DNA of 64,000 nucleotides from Candidatus Gastranaerophilales bacterium (GCA_910587245.1 CAJULX010000005.1:20139-84138), one strand, 5' to 3'. Shown: positions 35,658 to 44,608, counted from the first letter of the stretch. Made by a program: numbers and translations. Notes: generated by a model not told the origin, from the letters alone.

Positions 35658-36197
35658 ATGAAATATATTTTAACAATTTTTATATGTATATTTTGCGTAT
35701 TGCAAAGCTTTGCGGCAAATGCGGATACCGTTCTTCCTTTGGAAAAAAATACGGCATCAGGCGTCAGTGCGGCACTTTATGATACAAACAGATTAAAAGA
35801 TGAAATGAATATCCTTTTAAAACAAAGGCTTTCAGGGGCTGAAATATCATCTTTCAGACAAATTCCAAAAAACGGCACGGTGATTTATGAGTGCGATGTT
35901 TTATATCAGGGAAGCACCGTGAAATTATATATAAACCCCAAAAACGGTGCTGTTTCACCAAAAATCGACGACAAAGATTTATTCAACGACAAAATCACCA
36001 AAACGGAAGTTTCAAGAGGCACAAAAGAATTAAACAATATTTTAAAACAAATCAAGCTGGATGCTTCATTCAGTGATGTTCAATATAATAAAAAAGATAA
36101 AATTATGGAAGGCAACATCCTTTATATGGACGGTAAATATTATTTTAAAATGAATGTTGCAACGGGTGAAATACTTGAAATGGTGCCGATTGAGTAA
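35658..36197 (+). CDS. Secreted PepSY-like protein
   Basis: 179 residues with a signal peptide cleaved near SFAANA (about 22). Two similar halves each hold a helix plus a VIYECDVLYQGSTVKLYIN or GNILYMDGKYYFKMNVATG strand set, resembling PepSY-type folds that inhibit proteases or bind the envelope. Last gene of a three-gene unit; ends next to a convergent peroxiredoxin gene. Confidence 0.6.
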   Translation: MKYILTIFICIFCVLQSFAANADTVLPLEKNTASGVSAALYDTNRLKDEMNILLKQRLSGAEISSFRQIPKNGTVIYECDVLYQGSTVKLYINPKNGAVSPKIDDKDLFNDKITKTEVSRGTKELNNILKQIKLDASFSDVQYNKKDKIMEGNILYMDGKYYFKMNVATGEILEMVPIE

Positions 36198-36668
36198 CTA
36201 GCCCATAAATGTTTCAAGCTCGTTCAACACTTCTTCCACGTGTCCTTCAACATTTACATTAAACCATGATTTTACAATTTCCCCTTTCGGATTGATTATA
36301 AAAGTGGAGCGGATTATTCCCATAAACCCTATGCCGTATGCGGGTTTTTCACCCCAGACGCCAAAAAAATTTATCAGCTTTTTATCGGGGTCTGAAAGGA
36401 GAATAAAATTTAAATCTTCGTTTTCCATAAATTTTTTATGGCTTGAAATTGAATCCCTGTTTACACCTGCAACAACTGCAAGGGGTTCAAAATATTTCAT
36501 ATTATCTCTGAAATCTCCGGCTTGAATTGTGCACCCCGGGGTGCCGTCATTTGGGTAAAAATAAATTACTGCGGTTTTGCCCAGAAAATCGTTTACGGTA
36601 AATATTTTTTCCTCTCCGTGCGGAGTGATGCCTTCAATTTTGCAGGGGTTAAGATTTAATATATTCAT
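36198..36668 (-). CDS. bcp: Peroxiredoxin of Bcp/PrxQ type
   Basis: 156 residues from ATG 36668. The peroxidatic cysteine is in NDGTPGCTIQA (about 51), and FYPND and RSTFIINPKGEI are conserved. It reduces hydroperoxides using thioredoxin. No resolving cysteine follows five residues later as in classical PrxQ. TAATAT lies 7 nt before the ATG with no Shine-Dalgarno, which favours this start over an upstream in-frame ATG. Confidence 0.9.
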   Translation of the reverse strand: MNILNLNPCKIEGITPHGEEKIFTVNDFLGKTAVIYFYPNDGTPGCTIQAGDFRDNMKYFEPLAVVAGVNRDSISSHKKFMENEDLNFILLSDPDKKLINFFGVWGEKPAYGIGFMGIIRSTFIINPKGEIVKSWFNVNVEGHVEEVLNELETFMG

Positions 36669-36729
36669 AATTTCTATATTAAAACCGATTTTTTGCATTT
36701 TTTAAATTAATCATTTTTACATTATCAGA

Positions 36730-36758
36730 TTGATTTAAAGGTTTGCAGCTGGTATAAT
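36730..36758 (+). promoter_or_regulatory. Promoter upstream of tRNA-Arg region
   Basis: TTGATT (36730-36735), 17 nt, TATAAT (36753-36758). The predicted transcript starts about 36765, runs through the partial tRNA copy, and then reaches the complete tRNA. Confidence 0.65.
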
Positions 36759-36770
36759 TCGGGTAGAATT

Positions 36771-36846
36771 ATGTCCGCGTAGTTCAGCAGGACTTGACGG
36801 GTTTACCTGTCAACAGATAATGTCACATTGTGACGCTCTATCCTGC
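36771..36846 (+). repeat. Partial tRNA-Arg copy with inverted D-loop segment
   Basis: The 22 nt at 36771-36792 (ATGTCCGCGTAGTTCAGCAG plus GA) repeat exactly at 36879-36900, the start of the complete tRNA. Two hairpins follow (TTGACGGG/CCTGTCAA and GTCAC/GTGAC). Then 36832-36846 is the reverse complement of tRNA positions 36896-36910, with one mismatch. The segment is therefore a rearranged tRNA fragment, probably left by integration or excision events. Confidence 0.7.
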
Positions 36847-36880
36847 AAAAACTTAATTTAAAATTTAATAAAATCAACAT

Positions 36881-36954
36881 GTCCGCGTAGTTCAGCAGGA
36901 TAGAACGTCACCCTCCTAAGGTGAATGTCGGAGGTTCGAATCCTCTCGCGGATA
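36881..36954 (+). tRNA. tRNA-Arg (anticodon CCU)
   Basis: Complete cloverleaf. Acceptor GTCCGCG pairs with CGCGGAT, with discriminator A at 36954. The D-arm GTTC...GAAC, the anticodon stem TCACC/GGTGA with loop CTCCTAA (anticodon CCT at 36915-36917), and the T-arm GGAGG-TTCGAAT-CCTCT are all present. CCA is not encoded. The 3' half also encodes, on the other strand, the end of a serine recombinase, marking this tRNA as the integration site. Confidence 0.95.
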
Positions 36955-38430
36955 TATTTTTTTGTTTTTATCTATTTTAGCGAAGTAATTGAAAGGTGAA
37001 TTGTAAGTATAGTAAAGCTTTTCACCTTTCAAGCTAGCGTTATAAAATAAGCATTTCAGCATTTCTCTTTTTTCTTCGAGCGATCGAACACGGTACAAAT
37101 TGTAAACATTTTTTGCAAGTTCTATCATCCTTTTGCCTTCACTTACAAAGTTTTTACTATTGCTTTTGAACTTTTCGAGTTTTTCTTTAAGTTCTAAAAT
37201 TTCAGTTTCAATTTTTTGATTTTTGTTGTTCCATGTATCAGCATCTATTTTTTCATCAACATACATATCAAATATCTTGTCTTTTCTTGTTTCTAAGCTT
37301 GCTAACAGCTTATTTATGCGTTGTTGTTCTTCTTTTGTATATATTTGTACTTCCTTATAGCTTTCTGCCAATATTTCGCTTAAATAATCCGCTAAATCTT
37401 CATCAATCATTATATTTTTTATGGCTTCGTCAAACTGCGCATCAAGTTTTTCTTCCCTGATATACACACTTTTGTTTACACATTTACCATAATTGCCCGT
37501 GCAACGATAATAAATTAAACGGTTCTTTTTAATTTCAGATGTTATCATTCTTCCACATTTGGCACATTTCATTAACCCTGCATACAAAAATGTGTGCGCC
37601 TTACTGGTTTTAGGCTTACCGTCTTTTTTAAAAACAGCTTGAGCCTTATAAAATAAATCTTCTGAAACTAATTTCGGGTGTTTGCCTTTATAAAATTTAC
37701 CATTGTGCAATATATAACCAATATAGGCTTTATTTTTTAACATTTTTTCAAGATAGCCCGTTGAAATGCTTTGTGTTACATTAGTATAAATAAAACCTTC
37801 TTCTTTTAATTTTTTACAAACGTTTTTTAATGAGATATCACCTTTTGCGTAAAGTTCAAACGCACGCCTGACAAATGGAGCTTTTTCTTCATTTATTATA
37901 GTTTTATTTTTATCAAGTTTTTTGTAACCATAAGGCACTTGAGCTACAAAATATCCTTCTTCAACCTTTTTTTGTACACCCTTTCTGGTTTCTTCCCGAA
38001 GATTATCTATAAAATTTTTTGCTAAAAGCACTTTTAAACCATGTGAGAGCATTTCATGAGAGTTTCAATTTGGCGTTAAAATAACATTTTCTTTAACAAG
38101 GTGTATGCTATAACCTGTTTTAGTGGCATCTAAAGTTATATAATCATAAAAATTTCTGTAAAGCCTGTCTGTTTTTTCTGCAAGAATTGTTTTGACATCC
38201 TTATTGCGTTTTAAAAATTTTATCATTTTATTAAACTCTGTTCGACCCGAAGTTTTTGCAGTTTCAGCTTCCGTAAATTTTTCAACCACATCAAAACCCT
38301 TATCATTTGCATATTTTTCAAGTAAATCTAATTGAGCAGGTATGGAAAATCCGTTCTTTTCTTGCTCTGCACTTGATACTCTTGCATAAATTACCGCTTT
38401 TTCTTTTTTAGCAATTATTCCTTGTTCCAT
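36916..38430 (-). pseudogene. Large serine recombinase interrupted by in-frame TGA
   Basis: A single 504-codon frame broken by one TGA at 38065-38067. The N-terminal part (121 codons) is the resolvase catalytic domain with Ser19 in YARVSS and the DRLYR motif. After the TGA the same frame continues NSHEMLSHGLKVLLAKNF, then the recombinase domain, a zinc ribbon (CAKCGRM...YYRC...CVNK), a coiled coil, and the tail PREDSNLRHSP, which is read from the tRNA-Arg 3' half. Length and order fit large serine integrases. Either a nonsense mutation, readthrough or recoding, or a sequencing error. Confidence 0.88.
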
Positions 38431-38497
38431 GTTTTATTCCTTTTTTATATCTGCTTTTGCAATCTCGTGACGTTTTTATTTTTAGATGAGCCATCCT

Positions 38498-39112
38498 TCA
38501 AACAGTTTTATTGTAAGCATTTATGCGCTTTAGCCAATTATAAAGGCTTACGGTTGTTATATTATACGTCTTTGCAACAGTGCTTTTCGGCACTCCATAA
38601 TTTAAGAGCTTTAAAATATCATCCTTAAATGGGTCTAATTTTGACTTCCCTTTGCCTTTTGGCCTTCCGAGCTTTAGTCCTGCTGCTTTTTTGCTTGCAA
38701 GTGTTTCTTTTGTCCTTAAACTTATTAATTCTCTTTCAACTTGCGCAACAAGGGCAAACATTGTGCTTGTAACTGTTGATGTTATTGAGTTTTCGTCATT
38801 TGAGAAATTTTCTTTAAGAGAATACAGGTGAATACCCTTTTGCTTTGCTATATCGATAATTTCAAGTATTTGCGTTACCGATCGTGCAAGCCTTGAAAGC
38901 TCGGGTGTGATTAGTGTATCACCTTCATTGAATTCCAACAACAGTTTCCCGAGTTTTCTTTCTTTAAAATTTGTTTTGCCTGTTATTGTTTCTTCCGCAA
39001 ATTCAACATTTCCAAGCTTTTTATCGTTTGCAAATTTTAAAATATCTATTTTATTCTTTTCCGTATTTTGTTCTAAGGTGCTAACTCTAAGGTATGCATA
39101 CGTTTTAGCCAT
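38498..39112 (-). CDS. Small serine recombinase (resolvase/invertase)
   Basis: 204 residues. Catalytic domain about 1-140 with Ser11 in YLRVSTLEQ, and TPELSRLARS and ALVAQVERELIS. A C-terminal helix-turn-helix DNA-binding part follows (LKLGRPKGKGKSKLDP, VAKTYNITTVSLYNWL). It could resolve, invert or assist excision of the element. AAAGGAG precedes the ATG. It precedes the large recombinase gene on the same strand. Confidence 0.92.
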   Translation of the reverse strand: MAKTYAYLRVSTLEQNTEKNKIDILKFANDKKLGNVEFAEETITGKTNFKERKLGKLLLEFNEGDTLITPELSRLARSVTQILEIIDIAKQKGIHLYSLKENFSNDENSITSTVTSTMFALVAQVERELISLRTKETLASKKAAGLKLGRPKGKGKSKLDPFKDDILKLLNYGVPKSTVAKTYNITTVSLYNWLKRINAYNKTV

Positions 39113-39129
39113 TTTTAAATCTCCTTTAT

Positions 39130-39555
39130 CTAATATTCGCCAACTAAAAGCAGGGTAAAAATTACGGGGTCTTTATTTGTTAAAATTAGGTAGAATTTGT
39201 AGTCATAATCGGGTAAATCAACATCGGGTATCGTCTGTTTTAAAATTATCAGGTGATCCCGATACCTGTTATCCACATATCCTTCTCTATAAATTTCAAA
39301 TACTCCAGTGTTTGTTTTTTCATCAACCTTAATTTGAATAACAAAAAAGCTGTCATCGACAGCTTGTGAGATTTCATATATTTTAGGCAGGTGACTTATG
39401 GTGCATTCAACTATCCAGAAGGCATTTAGCGTTTTTTGAAAATCCATAATGCCTTCTGTGTAAATTAAACTGTCACAATGATTTCTTTTGTAAAAGGCTT
39501 CACATCCATTGTTTCTTAAATAAATTTGCTCAACTGTTTCTTTTTTAAATTCCAT
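39130..39555 (-). CDS. Unknown protein next to resolvase gene
   Basis: 141 residues, cytoplasmic, mixed alpha/beta: starts MEFKKETVEQIYLRNNGCEA, with an acidic middle and an aliphatic end FYLILTNKDPVIFTLLLVG. AGGGG lies about 8 nt before the ATG. It ends 17 nt before the resolvase start, so one transcript is likely. No family recognised. Confidence 0.55.
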   Translation of the reverse strand: MEFKKETVEQIYLRNNGCEAFYKRNHCDSLIYTEGIMDFQKTLNAFWIVECTISHLPKIYEISQAVDDSFFVIQIKVDEKTNTGVFEIYREGYVDNRYRDHLIILKQTIPDVDLPDYDYKFYLILTNKDPVIFTLLLVGEY

Positions 39556-39727
39556 AAATTTTGCCCCTAAATTTTATACTAAAAACGTCTAAAAGCCAGA
39601 CTATATAGTAAAAACCAGCTTTTTATATTTTTAATTTATAGTCTTATAAAAGTAAAATCAACCCTTTACATTTAATATTTTAATAAAACTTAAATGTTCA
39701 TTTTTACTTTATAGCTTGGGTTTTGGA

Positions 39728-39768
39728 GATTTTAAAAGATTTAAAACGGTTTTAAAAAGTTTTAAAAG
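39728..39768. repeat. Four phased TTTTAAAA-type repeats
   Basis: Four near-copies of GNTTTTAAAA start at 39728, 39738, 39748 and 39759, one DNA turn apart. They lie in an otherwise empty 272-nt AT-rich stretch between divergent genes of the element. This could be an iteron-like or protein-binding array; chance in AT-rich DNA is possible. Confidence 0.4.
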
Positions 39769-39827
39769 AATGAAACTTTAAATTAAATAAAGGGAAAGGC
39801 ATTAAATTTAAAGGAGCAAGACTGATA

Positions 39828-40099
39828 ATGACAGATAAACAGATACAAGGAATAAATAATACAATTGAACAGAAAAAAAGGAACATCAAAGAAAAGTTGA
39901 CAGCTTAAACAGGCAAAAAGACATAGAAAAAGAAATCTATGACAGGCAAATACAAACCCTTAAAAATCAAAAACAATATGTTAAAGATACAAACAAAAAG
40001 AAAGAGGATGGTTCTTACGGGGCTTATGTTTCTGCAAGCAAGACAGAAAGCGTATATAAAAGGCTTAATAGAGAGATTAAGGCTTTGTTAGGGGATTAA
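39828..40099 (+). pseudogene. Small coiled-coil gene with one-base frameshift
   Basis: The ATG at 39828 (AAGGAG 11 nt upstream) opens MTDKQIQGINNTIEQKKRNI and stops at 39906. A shifted frame continues without break, NRQKDIEKEIYDRQIQTLKN through SYGAYVSASKTESVYKRLNR, to the stop at 40097. One missing base in an A-run between 39873 and 39895 explains the split; restored, it would be a helical protein of about 90 residues. Unknown function. Confidence 0.6.
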
Positions 40100-40332
40100 A
40101 GGGTTTAATTATATTTTTAACTAAAACTCCCTCTTGAAGTCTTATGCAGCTCGATTTCCTGATATACCATATATCCCAATATGAACTTGACTTTTTTATT
40201 TGATTTGATAAAATGTACTCACTGATTTTATGTTAATTTTTTAATTTAATTTATTTTATTTATTATTTTAGATTTATTATTATTTTGATTAACTAATTGT
40301 TTTTATTTCTTGTCTACTAAATTGCGTTACTC

Positions 40333-40362
40333 TTAGACAATTGTAAAATTGTCGCTTATACA
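40333..40362 (+). promoter_or_regulatory. Promoter with overlapping operator
   Basis: TTAGAC (40333-40338), 18 nt, TATACA (40357-40362), preceding the 64-residue gene. The spacer and -35 contain the inverted repeat GACAATT-GTAA-AATTGTC (40336-40353). The rest of the 286-nt gap from 40100 is AT-rich with nothing else recognised. Confidence 0.45.
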
Positions 40363-40385
40363 GTAATACACAAGAAAGGTCCAAC

Positions 40386-40580
40386 ATGGAAGATAACTTT
40401 GATTATAGAATAATTTTAGAAGAGCTGGATATGCGTGAAGAGATATTTGAAGAAGAATTGCTTCAATCATGGAGTCTGGTTTTAATAAATCATAAACTTG
40501 CAATTTACATGGATTACAAAGGTGAGACCAGAACCATTAGTGCAAATTATATAAATAATTTATTTTCAAGTCTTCAATAA
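40386..40580 (+). CDS. Small acidic unknown protein
   Basis: 64 residues, starts MEDNFDYRIILEELDMREEI, strongly acidic in the first half, then a beta-like end (HKLAIYMDYKGETRTI). AAGAAAGG lies about 8 nt upstream. It precedes the helicase-nuclease gene by 86 nt on the same strand and may be cotranscribed. No family recognised. Confidence 0.55.
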   Translation: MEDNFDYRIILEELDMREEIFEEELLQSWSLVLINHKLAIYMDYKGETRTISANYINNLFSSLQ

Positions 40581-40666
40581 ATATCGCACATGATATAATT
40601 TTTATACTAAACTTTTTGTAATTTTATAACAATATTACAAATAAAGCATTTCTAAATTGAGGAACT

Positions 40667-43600
40667 ATGACATACAATAGGGAAGAACTCCGATATAAAA
40701 TAAGCAAAATAAAAGAAGGCTTAATTCTTTTTTGCAATGATCAAAAGGAATTAAAACGGCATATTAAAACATATCAGCATTGCAAATCTTTTGTCTATGA
40801 ACACATAAAAAATAAATATGATGCTGTAGATATGTTAAATCTTAAGAATTTGGAACTTCTTGTTTTAGAAATAGAAATAAATATAGCATTATCGGATAAA
40901 AATTTTAAAAAAGCTTATTCTATTTATAATGAATATTTTTCTGATTTACCTCAAAAAAAATATTTAATTCATAAAATCAAAAATTTCTTATCTCAATTTA
41001 TCGATATAGTAAAAGAACAATTGAAAAACTTGAATAACACAGAGCGTAACTCAATATTAAATAAGATACGCAGCCAAATCCCTGATGATTCTTATAACGA
41101 AATAAAGCTTTATGCGGTCACTTTACAAAAAGAACGTATAAATAAACTGATCAAAAGCAAGAATTTTATACTAGCTTTTAAATGTGCTGAAAACATTGAT
41201 TTTGATGAATTGCGCACACTTTGTATTAAAAATATTTTAAAAGGTACAAAAAAATATATTCAAGAAGTATTTGATAAAAATGAATATTCTGAACATAAAT
41301 TAAAAATAGAGGAAATTTTAGATAAATATCCACAAAAATATAAGGATGAAACATGGCAGTATTATTCATGTTTAGAGAAAATTTATTTAGAATTAAAGAA
41401 ATTTGACTTTCAAGAAGCTGATAACATTTATCAAAAAAACAATAATATTGTAAATAAAAATTTATTTTATGATAGTAAATCAAAAGCTGTACAAACTTAT
41501 TTTGAAAAATACTGCAATATAAGTATCAACAAAGAGCAAGCGTTAGCATTAGCAAATTTTTCACAAAACGTTCTTGTAACAGCACGTGCCGGTTCGGGGA
41601 AAACCAGAACAATCGCCTGCAAAGCCATTCTTGCAATAGAAAAAGAAAATATTAAACCTGATGAAATATTGCTGCTTTCTTTTAACCGTAATGCCGCAGA
41701 AGAAATGCAAACCAGAATAGTGGATGAATTTAATTACAATAAATTTGATAAAAAATGCGCAAGAACTTTTCATGCTTTGGCACATGATATTGTGCAACCA
41801 CAGGAAGAACTTATCTATGATGATGGAGACAAAGATGTAAAACAAAAACTTACACAATTTGTAGACAAGATATATTCTTCTAAAGAAATTTTAACAGATG
41901 ATTTTAAAAATAATCTATACGAATTTTATCGCTGGACACCTGATGACAATAAAGATGATTATACGAAATACTGGGTATTTAAAAGCGATGAAGAAAAATA
42001 CGCATATTTGCGCGCAAAGAAAAAAGTAACACTGAATAGAGAGAAAGTAAAATCTAACGGCGAAAAATGGATTGCAGATTTTCTTTTTGAACATGGAATT
42101 AAATATAAATATGAAAAACTTTTTACTTGTGATAAATTCAGAGAAGATTTTTACAGTAATGATGTCTCAAGAATGTACCACCCTGATTTTACTATATGGA
42201 ATCAGGATAATAAAACCACTTACATTATTGAACATTGGGGAATTGATGAAAACGATAGTAACAAAGTTGTCCCAAAAGAGTGGCCTAAATCTTGGGAGGA
42301 GTACCATATTGAAATGCATTGGAAGCGCATGCTTGCAAGAAAGCATAATATAAAACTTATTGAGACATCAATTTGTGATTTAAAAGAGGGCAGAAAAAGC
42401 TTTGAAAATACTTTAAAAGAAAGATTGGAATCTTTTGGAATAGTTTGCAATAAATTAACAAAAGAGGAAATCTTTAATCGTATTGATGATAATTATATAA
42501 ACGAGATGTCAAAGAAATTTTCACGTTTTATTTTATATGCACAAAAAACAAAATTTACCCCTGAAGATATTGATAAAAAATTAAAAGATAATATATTCAA
42601 AGGTAATTTAAGATGTGAATATTTTGTTAAGATGGCAAATGAAATATACAAAAAATATCAAGACGAACTAATTAATCAACGTAAAACAGATTTTGACCAT
42701 GTTTTATTCAGGGCAACAGAAAAGATAGTTAATAGCAATGGCAATTGCGAGATTTCATTATCAAACAAAAGGCAAAAAATAAAAAATTTAAAAATGATTT
42801 TAATTGACGAATATCAAGATTTTTCGCAATTGTTTTTTGATATGATTGATGCTATTAGAACATTTAATCCTGGTATAAAACTATTTTGCGTAGGTGATGA
42901 TTGGCAGGCAATAAATACATTTGCTGGCTCTGATTTAAAATTTTTTAAAGAATTTAATAATCTTTTTCCGAATTCTGATTACACAAATCTTTCTTGCAAC
43001 TATAGAAGCTTTAAAAATATAGTTGGTGCAGGAAATCAAATTATGCTTGGGGAGGGTACCCCTTCACAACACATTAATGATAATATGGGAAAAATAGAAG
43101 TTCATTATATTGATGATGTTAATATATATAAAAATAGTACCAAAGAGCTTGATTTAGATTACATATACAATAAATCCATAAAAAATGATAGCCAATTTTT
43201 TAATATTAATCATAGGTATTTTAAAAAGTGTATAGAAATAATTAAGAAAAATCCTGAACAATCATATTTTATAATGCACCGTGAAACAAACCTTTGTCAT
43301 TATTATGAACTTGAATATTTTTCAGACAAAATTAAAAATCATTTTCCAAATGTTAAGATAACAGCAAACACGGTACATAAATTTAAAGGAATGGAAGCAG
43401 ATAATATTATTATTCTTGAAGCGACAAATAATAATTTTCCCCTTATACATCCTGATTCAGAATTTGATTTGATTTTTAACAGAACAGCACAAATGGTATT
43501 GAATGATGAAAAACGCTTGTTTTATGTCGCGCTTACGCGTGCAAAAAACAATGTATTTATATTAACCGACCGCTCGAAAGAAAGCGAATATTTGTCATAT

Positions 43601-43684
43601 ATTAAAGACTTTGTAAACAATAAAGAAAAAACCCAAGAGAATGAGCTGAGAAAGATTTTACAAGAATCTAATTATCATTATTAA
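40667..43684 (+). CDS. SF1 UvrD-like helicase with inserted PD-(D/E)XK-like nuclease domain
   Basis: 1005 residues. About 1-285: helical repeat region without recognised motif. Helicase core: QALALANFSQNVLV, Walker A ARAGSGKT near 308, FNRNAAEEM. An insertion at about 455-600 reads SNGEKWIADFLFEHGI, then YHPDFTIW (506) and YIIEHWG (520), a PD-(D/E)XK-type pattern. The core resumes with LIDEYQDF (about 712), GDDWQAINTFAGSD, TVHKFKGMEADNII and YVALTRAKN (about 960). It belongs to helicases that carry a nuclease insert. On a mobile element and beside an NYN gene, an antiphage or element-maintenance role is plausible. AT-richer than the neighbouring housekeeping genes. Confidence 0.85.
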   Translation: MTYNREELRYKISKIKEGLILFCNDQKELKRHIKTYQHCKSFVYEHIKNKYDAVDMLNLKNLELLVLEIEINIALSDKNFKKAYSIYNEYFSDLPQKKYLIHKIKNFLSQFIDIVKEQLKNLNNTERNSILNKIRSQIPDDSYNEIKLYAVTLQKERINKLIKSKNFILAFKCAENIDFDELRTLCIKNILKGTKKYIQEVFDKNEYSEHKLKIEEILDKYPQKYKDETWQYYSCLEKIYLELKKFDFQEADNIYQKNNNIVNKNLFYDSKSKAVQTYFEKYCNISINKEQALALANFSQNVLVTARAGSGKTRTIACKAILAIEKENIKPDEILLLSFNRNAAEEMQTRIVDEFNYNKFDKKCARTFHALAHDIVQPQEELIYDDGDKDVKQKLTQFVDKIYSSKEILTDDFKNNLYEFYRWTPDDNKDDYTKYWVFKSDEEKYAYLRAKKKVTLNREKVKSNGEKWIADFLFEHGIKYKYEKLFTCDKFREDFYSNDVSRMYHPDFTIWNQDNKTTYIIEHWGIDENDSNKVVPKEWPKSWEEYHIEMHWKRMLARKHNIKLIETSICDLKEGRKSFENTLKERLESFGIVCNKLTKEEIFNRIDDNYINEMSKKFSRFILYAQKTKFTPEDIDKKLKDNIFKGNLRCEYFVKMANEIYKKYQDELINQRKTDFDHVLFRATEKIVNSNGNCEISLSNKRQKIKNLKMILIDEYQDFSQLFFDMIDAIRTFNPGIKLFCVGDDWQAINTFAGSDLKFFKEFNNLFPNSDYTNLSCNYRSFKNIVGAGNQIMLGEGTPSQHINDNMGKIEVHYIDDVNIYKNSTKELDLDYIYNKSIKNDSQFFNINHRYFKKCIEIIKKNPEQSYFIMHRETNLCHYYELEYFSDKIKNHFPNVKITANTVHKFKGMEADNIIILEATNNNFPLIHPDSEFDLIFNRTAQMVLNDEKRLFYVALTRAKNNVFILTDRSKESEYLSYIKDFVNNKEKTQENELRKILQESNYHY

Positions 43685-43895
43685 TTTTATATAAAATTAA
43701 TAAAATTCAATAATGGCAATAGTCTTAAGGATTTTTGTTTATAGAAAATTGCAAAAAAGGTAATACGTTTAATGCTTAAATAGCTTGAAAACCATGTATC
43801 AATATGATATATTTATATCAGGTGTATAGAAGTACACTAAATGTAACTTTGTACACTTTAAAAGATATACTCGCCATAAATATATTTTATGGTTC

Positions 43896-43922
43896 AAATG
43901 ACGGGCTTTTTGCCTGTCGTTT
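43896..43922. terminator. Hairpin in helicase-NYN gap
   Basis: AAATGACGGGC and GCCTGTCGTTT form an 11-bp stem (two G-U pairs) around TTTTT. It lies in the 273-nt gap before the NYN gene. Could be a terminator or a regulatory structure; no further gene is seen in the gap. Confidence 0.4.
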
Positions 43923-43957
43923 GCGTTTTAGGGGTTTTGTTTGTATAATTTTTCTTG

Positions 43958-44608
43958 ATGCAAAGAAAAAGAATTTTAGTTTTAATTGACGGCTTCAATT
44001 ATTATCACAAATTAAAACAGTATCAGAAAAATCAAAATGTCTGTGTAAAATGGCTTGATTATATGTCTTTATTAAGGGCTTCAATTAAAAGCCATATTGG
44101 AACTGATAATTTTAATATTGAAGTTATATATTTTAGTGCAATTGCAAAACATAGGTCAAATGAGGCACAATTAAGGCATAGAACATATATTAAAGCTTTA
44201 AAAGCTTCCGGTGTTAATGTTGTTTTGGGCGAATTTAAAGAAAAATATATCGACCCATGTTCTGATTGTAAGCAAAAACGATGTGATGAGAAAATTTTAA
44301 AACATGAAGAAAAACATACAGATGTTAATGTTGCAATTACACTGCTTGAAAAAGCAATGACAGATAGTTTTGACAGGGCTTATTTATTAAGTGAAGATAA
44401 CGATTATGTGCCTGTTGTAAAAAGGGTAAAAGAATTGTTCCCTAAAAAAGAGATTATAATTTGCCCGCCGCCACAGAAAAATTATTGTGTACATAGTTTA
44501 TTGAGTGCAAGCGGCGAACATGATTTTTACAGATTTCGTTGGAACCAAATTAGACATTTTCAATTTCCTGATAATTATAATGGGTTGATTAATCCATGGA
44601 AAGTTTAG
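43958..44608 (+). CDS. NYN-domain (LabA/DUF88-like) protein, putative RNase
   Basis: 216 residues from ATG 43958. PIN-like NYN fold: LVLIDGFNYYHKL at the N-terminus, CDEKILKHEEKHTDVNVAITLLE (about 115-135) and AYLLSEDNDYVPVV, which supply the conserved acids. A cysteine pair pattern CSDCKQKRC (about 102-110) looks like a small metal knuckle. Such proteins cut RNA or DNA. TATAAT lies 8 nt before the ATG, with no Shine-Dalgarno. It follows the helicase-nuclease gene on the same strand. Confidence 0.85.
   Translation: MQRKRILVLIDGFNYYHKLKQYQKNQNVCVKWLDYMSLLRASIKSHIGTDNFNIEVIYFSAIAKHRSNEAQLRHRTYIKALKASGVNVVLGEFKEKYIDPCSDCKQKRCDEKILKHEEKHTDVNVAITLLEKAMTDSFDRAYLLSEDNDYVPVVKRVKELFPKKEIIICPPPQKNYCVHSLLSASGEHDFYRFRWNQIRHFQFPDNYNGLINPWKV

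Noticed and set aside
38065..38067. General TGA-to-Trp recoding
   Set aside because: Only one in-frame TGA was found and rimI ends with TGA, so a changed code for the genome is not supported.
43804..43989. 61-codon frame before the NYN gene
   Set aside because: It contains the hairpin at 43896 and the NYN promoter, and has no ribosome site; more likely non-coding.
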